Positions 32,515 through 43,439 of a stretch of 64,000 nt of DNA are shown here, in pieces. Positions within the stretch are counted from its first letter, which is position 1; each line of letters opens with the position of its first letter. The notes under the pieces are model-generated. The model had not been told where the DNA came from, ran no database searches, and worked only from the letters and a program-made list of their open reading frames with translations. This stretch comes from Ochotona curzoniae (lineage: Eukaryota; Chordata; Mammalia; Lagomorpha; Ochotonidae), in NCBI RefSeq assembly GCF_017591425.1, contig NW_024467119.1, positions 80,344,894 to 80,408,893 of the forward strand, in the 5' to 3' direction. A program made the translations under genes and the position numbers.

Positions 32515-34570
32515 TTTGAGAACTTTAAGTCCCCTCCTTCTGAACACTGCTGTGTAGCAGGAGCTGTTTAGATGCTGCTGTGTTCAGAGATGCTTGTGTC
32601 AAGTGTGATTGAGTTTTACAGTGTGCATCTCTGTGCTGCAGTGTCTGTTGGTCTTTGATGGACTTCCAACAGAGGGGCATGGCTTGGCTGGGATGCTGGG
32701 CCTTGGAGGTGCAGTAGACACCTGGTCTTGTGGCACACCCTCCACCGTGTTTAACTCCTGGCTTGAAATTACATACACCCTCCTCTTCTGGCAGTTGTGG
32801 GCCACTTAGGGCTGAGAGAGCAATCTGAAAATGGAATATGAATTCCAGAGGGCCTGTGGTAGGTCCTTTGGGGAGTTGTGGGGGAGCCAGTGGTCAGGGG
32901 AACACAAAGTCTGTGCTGTGGGAAACTGGCCTGTGGCCTCAGGAAGAGCTTTCATGGGTCAGTGCTTTACTGATTTCTGAGTTCTGTCGCTGGGGACAGG
33001 AGTGTTGCTGTTTTTCCGATATAGGTGGTGGGATTCAATCTATATTTCTTGAATTCAGCCTCCTTAAATTTACACGTCAGAGCACGTCAGCCACTTAATG
33101 CCTTTTTCCTCCTCTCTCCATCCCTCCAGCTTCTCTCACTCTTAAACTTGACCGTGGGACAGAAAAGTGGGGAAGGTTATTACCCTGCCACAAGGTGAGG
33201 GTCAGACACACTTTCTTAGATACATTTCATTATTTCTCAAATCTTATAAAGCCTCTCTGTGAGTAATTAATGTATTCAGCCCTGAATTTTTTAAAGCAAG
33301 AGCAGGAAGCAAATCCTAATCATGTGACTACGAAATTCTTAGTGAACAAAGGGGATCTTTGAAAGAAATGATTTCTATCCCATTTACCTCTCTGGATATT
33401 CTACAACACTTAATTGCTACAAGTACTTCTTACCATGGCAATCATTTGAAGTTTATCACCCTGGGAGCCCTGGAGATAGTAGTTCTGACTCCTGCTTCAA
33501 ATTGTGGAAACAGCCAAGGGAAACCCGGGGACTTCACCCACTTCCCCATGATTCCTTGCAAAGTTCCCGTTTGTCTTCTAGACCTGTTTTCCACAGCATG
33601 TGGTTTCCATGTGCTACTTCTGTATCTGAGAGACATCGTCAACATGCCTGGGCTTCCAAGCTTTGTGCACCAGAGTCAAATTTTCTTTTCATGTTGTCTT
33701 CTATGGACTGGTTGATGTAGCCTGGTTTTCTCTTCTTTCCAGCAGGTTCCACTGTGTGTGCCACTCGTCCTGTGCTTTCCAGACGCGGCTGCCCAGGAGC
33801 CAGAGCAGCCCAAGGGACAGACGTTAGCTCCAAGCCCTGCTGCCTGGACCTGCACGATGGAAACTGGGCTCTCCAGCACCAAGGGGGAGGGCGCCGGACA
33901 GAGGGCACTGCTGTTCCCTCTTAGGGCATCTGATTTTTATCTTTGTGATTTCACAGTTGGTTAATGACATTTTCAAAAGTTCCATGGCTTTCAAAATTGT
34001 TTCCACAATTTTTTTTTGGCCTTAAAAAGGTTTGATTTTGCAGTATTTTTGTGTGTGTGTGACTGAAATTGTTGTTGTGTTGTAACCTAACAGTGCTTGA
34101 CGTCTCGGTGTGAAGGAGTGGGGCTGAGTGCTGTGTGCAGCCCTCCTAGGGCCACTTGAAGGAGAGCACAACAGTTCCCTCTTGTCTTCCTGGAGGGCCC
34201 TCCCTCTGCAGAGGCTGCACCCAGACTGCTTTGTGTGGGACTCAAGCATGACAAGTGAAGGAGGAGGGATTTGGGCTCATGGCTTCTCCTGGGAACTCCT
34301 CCAGGCCAATGAGACACTTGTCCTATATCAGTGCTGAGTTACAAAGGAAGAAGATGCAAAGGCTCCCAGTGGGGAGTCATACTGGAGGCCAGGTCATCAA
34401 GGCAGCTCTGACACTCAGTGTGACAAGAGCATCAGTATGCATAACTACTAAATGCCTTGTACAAATCAATGGTCAGAGTCTGTCCACAGTCATATTGTGT
34501 CCTACACTGTGAACCCAATCAAATGCTTGCATTCTAATTTTTTCTTTGGGAAACCTCATTCTTTAGCTGT
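32515..34570. other. Unique DNA, no gene supported
   Basis: GC-moderate stretches at 32,640-33,020 and 33,740-33,930 have short frames without domains. A G/T-rich patch lies at 34,045-34,080. I could not support any exon. Confidence 0.4.
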
Positions 34571-34573
34571 ATG

Positions 34574-34638
34574 AGAGTCTTTAAAAGTTTCATGGAAAAT
34601 GCTTATTATGAAGAAAAATGTGCATGGACTACACATTA
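34574..34638 (+). mobile_element. MITE-like left arm
   Basis: 'gagtctttaaaagtttcatggaaaatg' then 'cttattatgaagaaaaatgtgcatgga' matches the arm of element A (3373-3420). The right arm is missing; a SINE starts immediately after it. Confidence 0.5.
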
Positions 34639-34641
34639 AAA

Positions 34642-34974
34642 AAAAAGGTTTAGGTTTTATTTATTTGAAAGTCAAAGTTGCAGAGAGACAAGGAGAGACA
34701 GAAACAGAGGTGGGGAGAGAGAGAGAGAGAAATCTTTCATCTGCTGTTTCATTCCGCAGATGAACACAATGGCCAGGGTCAGGCCAGACTGAAACCAGGA
34801 ACCCAGAGCTTCCTCTGGGCCTCCCATGCAAGCACTTGGGCCATATTCCCCTGCTTTTCTCAGTTCATTAGCAATGAGCTGGATTGAAAGTGGAGCAGCT
34901 GGGACAGGAACCAGTGCCCACGTGGGATATTAGCATCACTGGCTGCAGCTCTATCTGGTGTTACAATGCTGCAC
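34642..34974 (-). mobile_element. C-SINE, antisense
   Basis: 'ttatttgaaagtcaaagttgcagagagacaagg', 'cctcccatgcaagcacttgggccatattcccctgc' and 'gctctatctggtgttacaatgctgcacc'. Flanking 'ctacacatt' and 'ctatacatt' may be an eroded TSD. Confidence 0.8.
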
Positions 34975-34994
34975 CTATACATTTTTTTTTGTTT

Positions 34995-35310
34995 GTTTCA
35001 GAAAACTTATTATTTTTTTCTTAAAGTATTTGAATATCAGGGGCCAAGAGAGAGCAGACAGAAAGATTCCCACTTGCTGCTTCATGCCCCAAATGCCTGC
35101 CATGGCCAGCACTGGGCAGCAGCTGAAGCTGGAAACCAGGAACTCAGTCCAGGTCTCCCACATGTGTGGCAAGAATCCACTTGAGCCATCAGGACCGCTT
35201 CTGATGTCTGCATTGGCAGAAAGCTGGAGTGAGTAGTTAGAGATGAGGACTGAACCCAGGGACTCTAATGTAGGTTATGGGTAGTTTAACAGCTGGGCTG
35301 AACACTTAGC
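34995..35310 (-). mobile_element. Old C-SINE, antisense
   Basis: Directly follows the previous SINE in the same orientation: 'gcttcatgccccaaatgcctgccatggccagcac', 'gaaaccaggaactcagtccaggtctccc', and the head decayed at 'taacagctgggctgaacac'. Confidence 0.7.
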
Positions 35311-35314
35311 ATTT

Positions 35315-36325
35315 GATTCTGTTTCCCATAAAGGATTTGAAGTGCCCCTGTAAAGTGACTTTCCCCATTACTCAAGGTTGTGTGGTGCGGGTGAGGCACA
35401 GTCATCTCTGACGGTCTGTCCCAGTGCTGGGGCATGTCAGGTGATCGGGACATGTTCATTTGCCTGCCCCCAGTGCCTTTCTGTAGCGAAGGTCTGGTCT
35501 CACCCTGGGGTACAGGACTGATTTGTTTGAACCCTGATGTGCCTCCCACATGCCTTATGTTTTAACTTTGCACTAATTTTCAACACATGTTAAGGTTGGG
35601 AGTTTCCAGGATAGTTCTGGTTTCATGTGTTGTCAAAAGTAATATACGTACAGAAGTTTAAAAAGTCAAATAATGGATTTAAAACAAAATGGTAGTTCTG
35701 TGTTGTTTTTATTTATTTTAGCAACCAAGATCTGATTCCAAAAGGTTACTCTTTAAAGGTTACTCTTTAAGATGTAGCCTTAAATTTCTAAGTCATATAA
35801 TGATCATGCTTCTCCTTGTAATAGTTGACTTTTAAAAGGAGGATAGAAGTTTTACACTTGGACATAACTTGCAAGTATTGCCTCCAGGCTCACACTCCTC
35901 CCCTTCTCCCCCCCTCCCCATGCAGATATATCACAATTATTGCTAAATTACCACTTGATGTCTACATCATTAGCTTGCTATAAATATTGCTGAGTGGTTA
36001 CACATCCCATTGGGTACAGCTTTTTGTTTTTCCTGCAGTTCAAATTGTCTTACTTTTAAAATAAAAATCTGCATAATTATGTACCCATACTAATTTCCAC
36101 TTCTAGAGGATTTGGGATATTTGTTTCATTTTTTTTTCCCCTTTGGAAACAATGCTTCTGGAATATTTCGTTTTACTGTTCTAATTTGAAATGAAGGTCT
36201 CTCAGAATCTGTCAGAGAAATGTTCTGAGTATTCCTGCATTATACTTGGATTTCTCTACATATTTCCCTTGACCATATTTGTCATTTTCTGCATATCTTG
36301 AATTTCTCTATCGTGGTCTACCATC
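35315..36325. other. Unique DNA with a small tandem duplication
   Basis: A 14-bp unit 'aaaggttactcttt' is repeated head to tail at 35741-35754 and 35755-35768. A polypyrimidine patch is at 35,895-35,922. No gene is seen. Confidence 0.5.
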
Positions 36326-36329
36326 TGTT

Positions 36330-36935
36330 TTTTGAAAGCCTATCCTGGTAGCCTCGTGAGGAAGGTACCATTTTGAGACGTTGTCTATCCAAAATGCTTT
36401 TATTTTCTTGTCTATACAATTTTAGATTGAAAATATTACAAAAATTTGGGATCCTGAGAGAAGATTCTTTTAAAAAATTTAAGGCTTTACTAACTCCGAG
36501 CCCTTAGCATTTGCCTGCTTCTTCTGTCCGGCATTTCTTGGATATTTTTTTCTTTATTCCTAATATTTAGAAATTTCATAGTGGTTTGACACGGTGTGGT
36601 TTGTTTTTCATTTATTGTCCTGAGCAGTTGCTGGGCCATTTCAATTGGAAATTCATGGCCTTTAGTTCTGGGAAAGTTTCCTATATTATCTGATTTTTTT
36701 TTTAACTTTCATTTGTTTACTTGGTGTTCTTTCTGTAACTCCAATTAGTCAGAGGTCAGGCCTTCCAAATTGATCCTCTATTTATAAAAATATTTCCTCT
36801 TATTTTCCATTTTGTTATTGTTTTTCTGGCCTTCTTCCATTATGATTTTCTCAATATTACCTTTCTCCTCCATATTGAAAAGATTTCCATTCACATTTTG
36901 AAATCTGAGTATTGTTCCTTTTCTACTTGATTCTT
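36330..36935 (-). mobile_element. Ancient L1/HAL1-type relic, antisense
   Basis: 'tagtggtttgacacggtgtgg', 'ggccatttcaattggaaattcatggcctttagttctgggaaag', 'gtgttctttctgtaactccaattagtcagaggtc' and T-rich 'ttccattttgttattgtttttctggcc' follow the antisense ORF1 region of old L1/HAL1 elements. No intact frame. Confidence 0.5.
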
Positions 36936-36939
36936 TTTT

Positions 36940-38400
36940 CTCTTAAGTGAACATCTGATCAATGAGACAATGTTTCCTTTACCTCTGGGGATTTTCAAGT
37001 GAAATTTACCTTTCCTCCATCTCTGCCTGTTTTCTGTTTTATCCAAGTTTCTTTTTGGTTCACTTTGGCCGTTGTATTTCATGTATCTGATTCCTGAAAG
37101 GGTTCAGTGAGGGATAAATCTTTACTATCTCACCTCCGTTGGGTGGGTGAGTGTTAAATTTGCTTTCCATGCTATGTGGTTTGCTAGGCGGGTCTTTCCA
37201 CCAGTATTCCCTCTTGTCACCTGCGTGTCCTTTTAGGCTTAGGGCACTGGAAATTTTAGTAGCATTTTGGAATACAGCAGAAGTGAATCTACTATTCTTT
37301 CTATCTTACCTAATTGGAGTTCTTCTAGATGATTCAATTTTATATTTATTAAATGTAAAAGCATGCACTATCACTTTAGGAGAGCAAAATATAAATTTTA
37401 AGTTTTTTTAGGAAAGCAAACTTACAAAGGAAGTTTCTGAGTCTATGCAACTGTATCATGAAAAATAAAAATTTTAAAAAGCCATTTTCAATGTGAGTTA
37501 TTGCCATATTTTACTCCACCATGAGAGTCCAGAAGGAACCTATTCACACTGCCCTTCAGTGTGCTTTGGTAGAAGTGTGAGGATCAGTAAGGTCATTAGG
37601 ATAAATGCTGATGAGGTAGCTCCTTAGCCAATAAGGAATCTATGATATTTGCTAATGGGTTAGAAAAAAGTCTCTCCTTAAATTAACCAACCGGAAATTT
37701 TATTGTTTTATAAAATTGTGTGTTTTATATCAAGCATCTCATGAGATCTGGAGATCATAATACGAAATGATAGAGTAATGACAAGATGGAAATAACTTTC
37801 CAGTCTAATTGCTATGACCCCGTAGGAGAATCCCAATCTCATTTGTGGCTCACAGTATTAAGAGCAAAGTTAATTATGGGCACGCTGTAGAAACTTACTT
37901 GCTTTTCTTGTTTTATAAGGCTGGAAGTTCAGTGAGTGTTTTTGACTCCATTCTTTGTTTGTTTTGATTGAGAATAGCCAAGGTTGGTAAGGACCCAGGA
38001 AACTAAAACTTAGTTTCTATTGGAAGCAATTTTTGGAATCAGCTCTTGGTTGCAATCAACATAAACTCATTGTGATTACTTCAAGCAAAGAAAAAAATGC
38101 ATTCATTGACAATATTAAATATATCACAAGCTATCTCTCTAAGACAACGTGAACTGGTTATGAAATTCATGAGGGCAGGCATCGAATGGGAATGAGGAAA
38201 CACTGGTCTGTGGCTTCCTGCTCCCTGTCAGTGAAGGATTTCCCATAGAATATTAACTGCCTTGCACTATGGAACTGTAGACTGCAAAATGAGATAATCC
38301 TATTAATTCAACCTTTGATATGTACCAGAGTTTCCTTACTCACCTACTTCACTAGTAACTCTTGTTCAAATCCTGATTATCACCTTTCTCAACTGCAGTC
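36940..38400. other. Unique AT-rich DNA
   Basis: No repeat family or exon is supported. Confidence 0.45.
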
Positions 38401-38404
38401 TTTT

Positions 38405-38712
38405 TTCTTAAGATTGATTTGTTTGAAAATTAGTGTTATAAAATGAGAGGGTAAGTGGGAGAGGGAGTGGAGAAGAGATAGAGCAGGAAGAAAGAGAGAG
38501 AGAGAGAGAGAGATCTTCCAACCACTGCTTTACTCCCCAGACAGCTGCAGTGGTCAGGACTTGCCAGGCCAAAGCGAGGATTCTGGATTTTCTTCCAGGT
38601 TGGTCACATGGTGCAAGGGCCCAAAGACCTGGGCCATCTTTTACTGTTTTTGTAGGTACAAGAGCAGGGAGGTGGGTCAGAAATGTAACAGCTCAAACTC
38701 AAATCATTGTCC
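38405..38712 (-). mobile_element. C-SINE, antisense, with GA microsatellite
   Basis: 'gattgatttgtttgaaaattagtg', a GA run at about 38,493-38,512 in the pyrimidine-rich part of the element, then 'actgctttactccccagacagctgcagtggtcagg'. Old copy with an expanded GA tract. Confidence 0.75.
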
Positions 38713-38729
38713 CTGTGTGATGCTTGCTT

Positions 38730-39000
38730 TACCTACATGAGCGCAATAATGGCCCTCTGTTTCCACTGTTGTCCCTCCCTCTCCTCCTCCATTGACTATT
38801 TCCCTCACAGCAGAGTCCCCTGCTTCTTTACTACTCAAAATATTTCCAAGGTTTCCAGTAGAGGAGGCCTGTTGACTCAGCCCCCTTATCTCCCACCTCT
38901 CCTTGCACCAGTTTCTACTCTCCAACCACATGCCTTCTTGCTTTGATTATGTCTATTCTGCCCTTCCTCTCAGTGTTTGGAGTTGGTGCTTTTCTCCAGG
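38730..39000 (+). mobile_element. Possible L2 relic
   Basis: The CT-rich run 'gtccctccctctcctcctccattgactatttccctcacagcag' resembles L2 3' sequence. The match is weak. Confidence 0.3.
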
Positions 39001-39004
39001 GACA

Positions 39005-40115
39005 GCAGCTTGGTCTTCCTACAGGTTTCTGCAGAGAAATGCACAGGAAATTCTTCCATAAAAAGACACAGAATGGGTTCTCAATGGTATGGGGGAAAGT
39101 TTTGGATTGGGGGGTATCTAGAGGAAAGGGAAATCTGTGCCAGTTGTTTTCAATGGAAGAACTGCTGACTAGAGATGGAGAGGAGCTTTGAAGAAATTGA
39201 GACCAAAAGTAATGTGAAAAGCAATTTTAAGAAACATCACACTGGGTTCCAAATGGGTTCTCCTTTGACACCCTCCAGGAAAGTTAAGCAATTATTGGAA
39301 TTGCTATTAGTGACTTACACTTGTATATTGATAGGAATGCTGTAACTCGCAGACCAAACCTCATGAAGCTCTAGTTTATAAATAGTTGTCACAAAGCATA
39401 AAGGATTAACTTGTTTGAACTAGATTCTGTATTAAGAATATTATATCTGCGTTCAGCTTCATTGGCATTTTGATGAGAACCTTCTAGTTGCTCCCAACTA
39501 ACTGAACTGTGTTATAAGTGGGAGAGCATACAGCAAGTCTCAGCAGAGCTGGCTCCAGTTGTATCATTTGAGAATGAGCTGTGCTTGAAAGCCAGCTTAA
39601 TGAGCCTTGAAATAATTGGATGTTTGTTCCATTTTTCCTTTTTCTGACAATTCAAGAAGCATCCTCAGGACTGTTTGGGAAAATCATACACAAAAAAAGA
39701 AAGGGGATGTGAACATTTGCCATGAAAACCTGGGGCATTTACAGTTGTATAATGGCATTCAGAGACTTGGAGTTACAGGAACTGGTTTTCTTTTTCAGTT
39801 GCTGAAAGTCATCCCACAGAACTTAGACTCAGTGACTCAGGGCTGGAATCTCCCCTGTTCTCTAGAGAATCCACAAGCACGCAGACACAGAACAATGAGG
39901 GGCGAACTGGGGACTCTGGCTTCTTTATGGAATCAGGAAGGTATCCAAGTTCAGAGTAGGCCAGTCTGGAAGCATAAGGAAGGAATGAAAGGTCATGACA
40001 GGTGCTGATCTAACTCCAGAAAATCAGCCCAAACTGGATTAACTGGAAGACTTCCAAAGACTGAAACAGAACACAACTGGACCTGAAGAGGTTGGATAAT
40101 TCTCCAATGTAGCAT
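39005..40115. other. Unique DNA, no gene supported
   Basis: A plus-strand open frame of 130 codons (39,616-40,008) has no domain I recognise and no splice or promoter context. Confidence 0.4.
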
Positions 40116-40119
40116 TGGG

Positions 40120-40270
40120 CATGGAAGACATGCTGAGTTAGAAGTTTGTGTGGAAATACACTATTAGACTCAATTAGCTGTATGTTCTGGGACAAATAAG
40201 TTAATCTCCATAAGCCCCTTCCTTTCATTGTAAAGTGAGACTAGTCTTTCCTACTTACAAATGTTAATGC
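40120..40270 (+). repeat. MIR SINE relic, sense
   Basis: 'ttagctgtatgttctgggacaaataagttaatctccataagccccttcctttcattgtaaagtgagac' matches the MIR core. Confidence 0.55.
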
Positions 40271-40795
40271 TAAAGCATTTTCTAATTATTTCCCAGACTG
40301 AAGCTCTTGTCCTTCCTCTGTGTGTTCCCATGCCAACCCTCATGTTATCAGTATTGCCTTATGGAGAAGAAAGCTGCTACCCTTCCCTTCTCCTTCCTGC
40401 CTGTGTCCATGCTGTCTATACTTCTTAGTTAACCCCGGATAAATGATCAAGAAACAGAGGAAGTCATCTCTGTAGATGTAACTGAGCTTCAATTTCCTTC
40501 TTGACCTCAATTGTAAGAATGACCAGTAGAGAGAAGGACTTTCAAATTCTGCCCTATGAGGCACAACAGAAAGAACCAGGGGAATTTAGTATGGAGCCCA
40601 AAGGATTAAATCAGAGGAAAAGTATGAAAGCTGTCATGAAATATTTGGTTCAGTTTGGATCTATTCTGGGAAATCGTGGTGACTCTACTCCTGGATAATG
40701 ATCCGAGTAGGATTTGCAGAGAATTTTTATGTAAGAAAGGATATATCTCCAGGGAATTCTAGCATCTCCTGACAGTGAGGGTCTGTGCTTTGATT

Positions 40796-41095
40796 TTATT
40801 ACTTTATTCATTTCTTTTTTTTGGAAAGTTGAGGGGGCTGGGGAAAAAAAAAAGATCTCTTCCATTTGTTGGTACACCCTGCAAATTGCTGCAACAAAAG
40901 GCTGTAACCTGGGGTGGGGACTCAGTCCAGTTCTCTCACATGCATGGCAGGGCTCTACATGCTGGTATCATTGCCTGTAGCCCTCCAAGTTGCACTTCAT
41001 CAGCTAGCTTGAATCACAAGAGCCCATACTCAAACTTCAGCTCCACAATTGGCATGTGGACAACCCCAAAGTATCTTAACTGATGCTCTGAACAC
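40796..41095 (-). mobile_element. Old C-SINE, antisense
   Basis: 'tttggaaagttgaggggg', 'tggtacaccctgcaaattgctgcaac', 'gggactcagtccagttctctcacatgcatgg' and a decayed head near 'ttaactgatgctctgaacac'. Confidence 0.6.
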
Positions 41096-41099
41096 TCCT

Positions 41100-42405
41100 G
41101 AAACGGAAGCGTTCAGTGTTCGGGAAGTGCACCTGGTTGCCTGGTGGGGTGTGCGTGGCACTGCTGAAGAAGCTGACTTCTGTATAGACTGGGCATGGGT
41201 CATTTTGTGAACTTAGCTGTGTCTATGCAGGTCAGAGCCTCAGAACCCTTGTTAGAATAATCCCACCGAAGCGCTCTCAATGTGTTTCCTTAGTGTGCTT
41301 TGCCGTCACCAGTTGGCAATTACACGCTACAGAAAATGTACACAGAAGGGGCTTGTTTTGGTTCCCCGATAGCGGAGTGGGAGGGAGCGACGGCTGGTGG
41401 CTGATTCTCTGGGGTGACTGGGCATGGGTTATGGGAAAAGAGGACCATGTCCCTCAGCGGCTCTCACAGTGGCCTCCCGGTGTCCTGGAGCCTGTGAGTC
41501 GGCTTTAAATCAACGGTCAAAGTGGAAGGGGCAGGCAGCGTTCTCATTACTCCCCAGGACTTGTTGACCTCTGCTGAAAAGCTACATTCTTGGTTTGGTG
41601 AGACTCTTCCTCATCCGGAAAGGCCAGTGAAGCAAGAAGATCTGATGAGAAAGGGTGGGGGCACGGGGTCAAGGGTGGCATTGAGAGGAGAGAAAGGTAT
41701 GGAGCATTGGCGGAATCCATTTCCACCAGAGCAGAGCAGAACAAAGGCATTGCCACCCCGAGAGCATTTGTGAAGGACTCACAGAGCTCCAAGGCCGCAC
41801 AGTGTCTGCTGACCCTTCCTTGCCCTGGAGGGGCTCCGTTTTGTCATGATGATGAATCTCTTAAGTTGCCTTCACCGTTGAGTATCTCTGATAGCTAGTA
41901 AGCAATTTCACATAAAAGGTCCTTTGAGAGAAATGCCTAAAAATGCAGTCAAGCTCAGCACTACTCCAAAGCATCCTGGGTATTTCTAATGGTTTTTAAC
42001 CATCCATCTTCCTTAGTAAGAGACAACAGGGAAGGAAAGGTAGACAATGAAATTGCATCACAAGAAACAGACATGAAGTTTCATTCCTCTTTGAATCCTC
42101 TATTGGAATTGATGCTGCTACCCCTGCGCTCCTCCCCTCCCCCAGGAGGTAAAACATTTAGTCAGAGTGTGGGAATCCAATCTCAGAGAAGTCATTGTTC
42201 AATATTTAGTTTGTTGCCTCCCGCAGAGCATACACATTCACCAGGAACATCAATTCCAAATCAAAACAATGACGTTGCCATCATTGACAACTTTGTTCTT
42301 TTGTTAGCATGAAGGCGTTAATACCAACGTGAGTCAGAATAGAAATGACTGAAGAAGCAGAAAGACTCCGCCGGCTTGCAATCTCAAGCAAAGCTTGTAC
42401 CTGTA
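41100..42405. other. Unique, locally GC-richer DNA
   Basis: Several CpGs occur at 41,100-41,520. Short frames on both strands are unsupported. No repeat is recognised. Confidence 0.4.
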
Positions 42406-42499
42406 ATGGTACAACTTGTTCCCAGACCTTTGTCTTTCCTTAATGAGGGCTTTTACTCCTAAGACATTTTAAGAGGCAAAACGGACATTTGATAGTTAA

Positions 42500-42680
42500 G
42501 CTACCCATTTAAATAGTCACTGGTCACTTGTGGCTATTTGAATTTAATTTTTTTTTTAAGGAAATACAATTTGACTTACCATCACACTAGCCACACTTCA
42601 AGTGTTCAGTAACCACCAGTGGCTAGTGCCCACCTTGAGCAGATCACAGATAAGGAACATTTCCTTTATCATAGCAAGTT
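42500..42680. mobile_element. Old DNA transposon relic (hAT-like, MER type)
   Basis: 'ggtcacttgtggctatttgaatttaatt' and 'cactagccacacttcaagtgttcagtaaccaccagtggctagtgccc' plus 'aaggaacatttccttt' resemble a widespread mammalian non-autonomous DNA transposon. I cannot fix the exact family. Confidence 0.45.
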
Positions 42681-42994
42681 AAATCGGCTGGCACAAACTT
42701 TCTGGGTTTTTTTCAGGAAGAATGTGAGTCTTTGTCAGCACGGGTAAGGTGTGTGAAATTTTCATACCTACAGTGAAATCTAATGGGAATTTTTGCACTT
42801 CATTTTAACTTTCAGGAGAGTAGTTATTGTTTTAAGTACATATATTTATTATATATGTAAATATTTATTATATAGAAGTATATGTTGTTATTATTATTAC
42901 TATAAAAAGGTAGCTTTTATTCTTGGTCTTTTTGCTGTGGTAATCAAGGACCCTAGAAGAAGCAAAACCAAAACCTTTTGTTAGTAAAGGATTT

Positions 42995-43439
42995 TTTTTT
43001 TTTTATTGTTGCTTACATTGTATTATGTAGTACAGTTTTATAGGCGCTGGGGATTCCCCCCACCCCTCCCATACCCCTCCCCCCATGGTGGATTCCTCCA
43101 CCTTGTTGCATAACCATAGTTCAAGTTCAGTTGAGATTCATTGCTTGCAAACACATGCCTAGCATAAAGTTCAGCGTCTTATTGTCCAGATAAGTTCAGT
43201 GGCCTCTTGGGGAGACCTTCTATGGTCTGAAGATAGGTCTAACAGAGTAAAGATCCGTTCAGTTAAAAGTCCCAACAAGGCCTCAGTATCAATATACAAC
43301 ATTATGGAATTAATTGACATAGTAATGGGTAAACAATATGTTAAAAATAATGCAAGTTCCATTCTTCGAAACATCTGGGTTGAGACAGTATCAATGACAG
43401 GTTCAAAGAATAACAAACAACCAAACAAAAAATTACAGG
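42995..43439 (-). other. L1 3' UTR with G-rich tract
   Basis: The minus strand carries G runs of 6, 4, 3, 4 and 6 separated by 1-3 bases (C-rich on plus at 43,056-43,084), a strong G-quadruplex pattern. The same block occurs in the truncated L1 at about 6,328-6,355. G-rich tracts are a known feature of mammalian L1 3' UTRs. Confidence 0.85.

Noticed and set aside
33500..33930. Overlapping frames near a GC-moderate patch, possible exon
   Set aside because: No matched acceptor and donor pair around a conserved reading frame and no recognisable domain.
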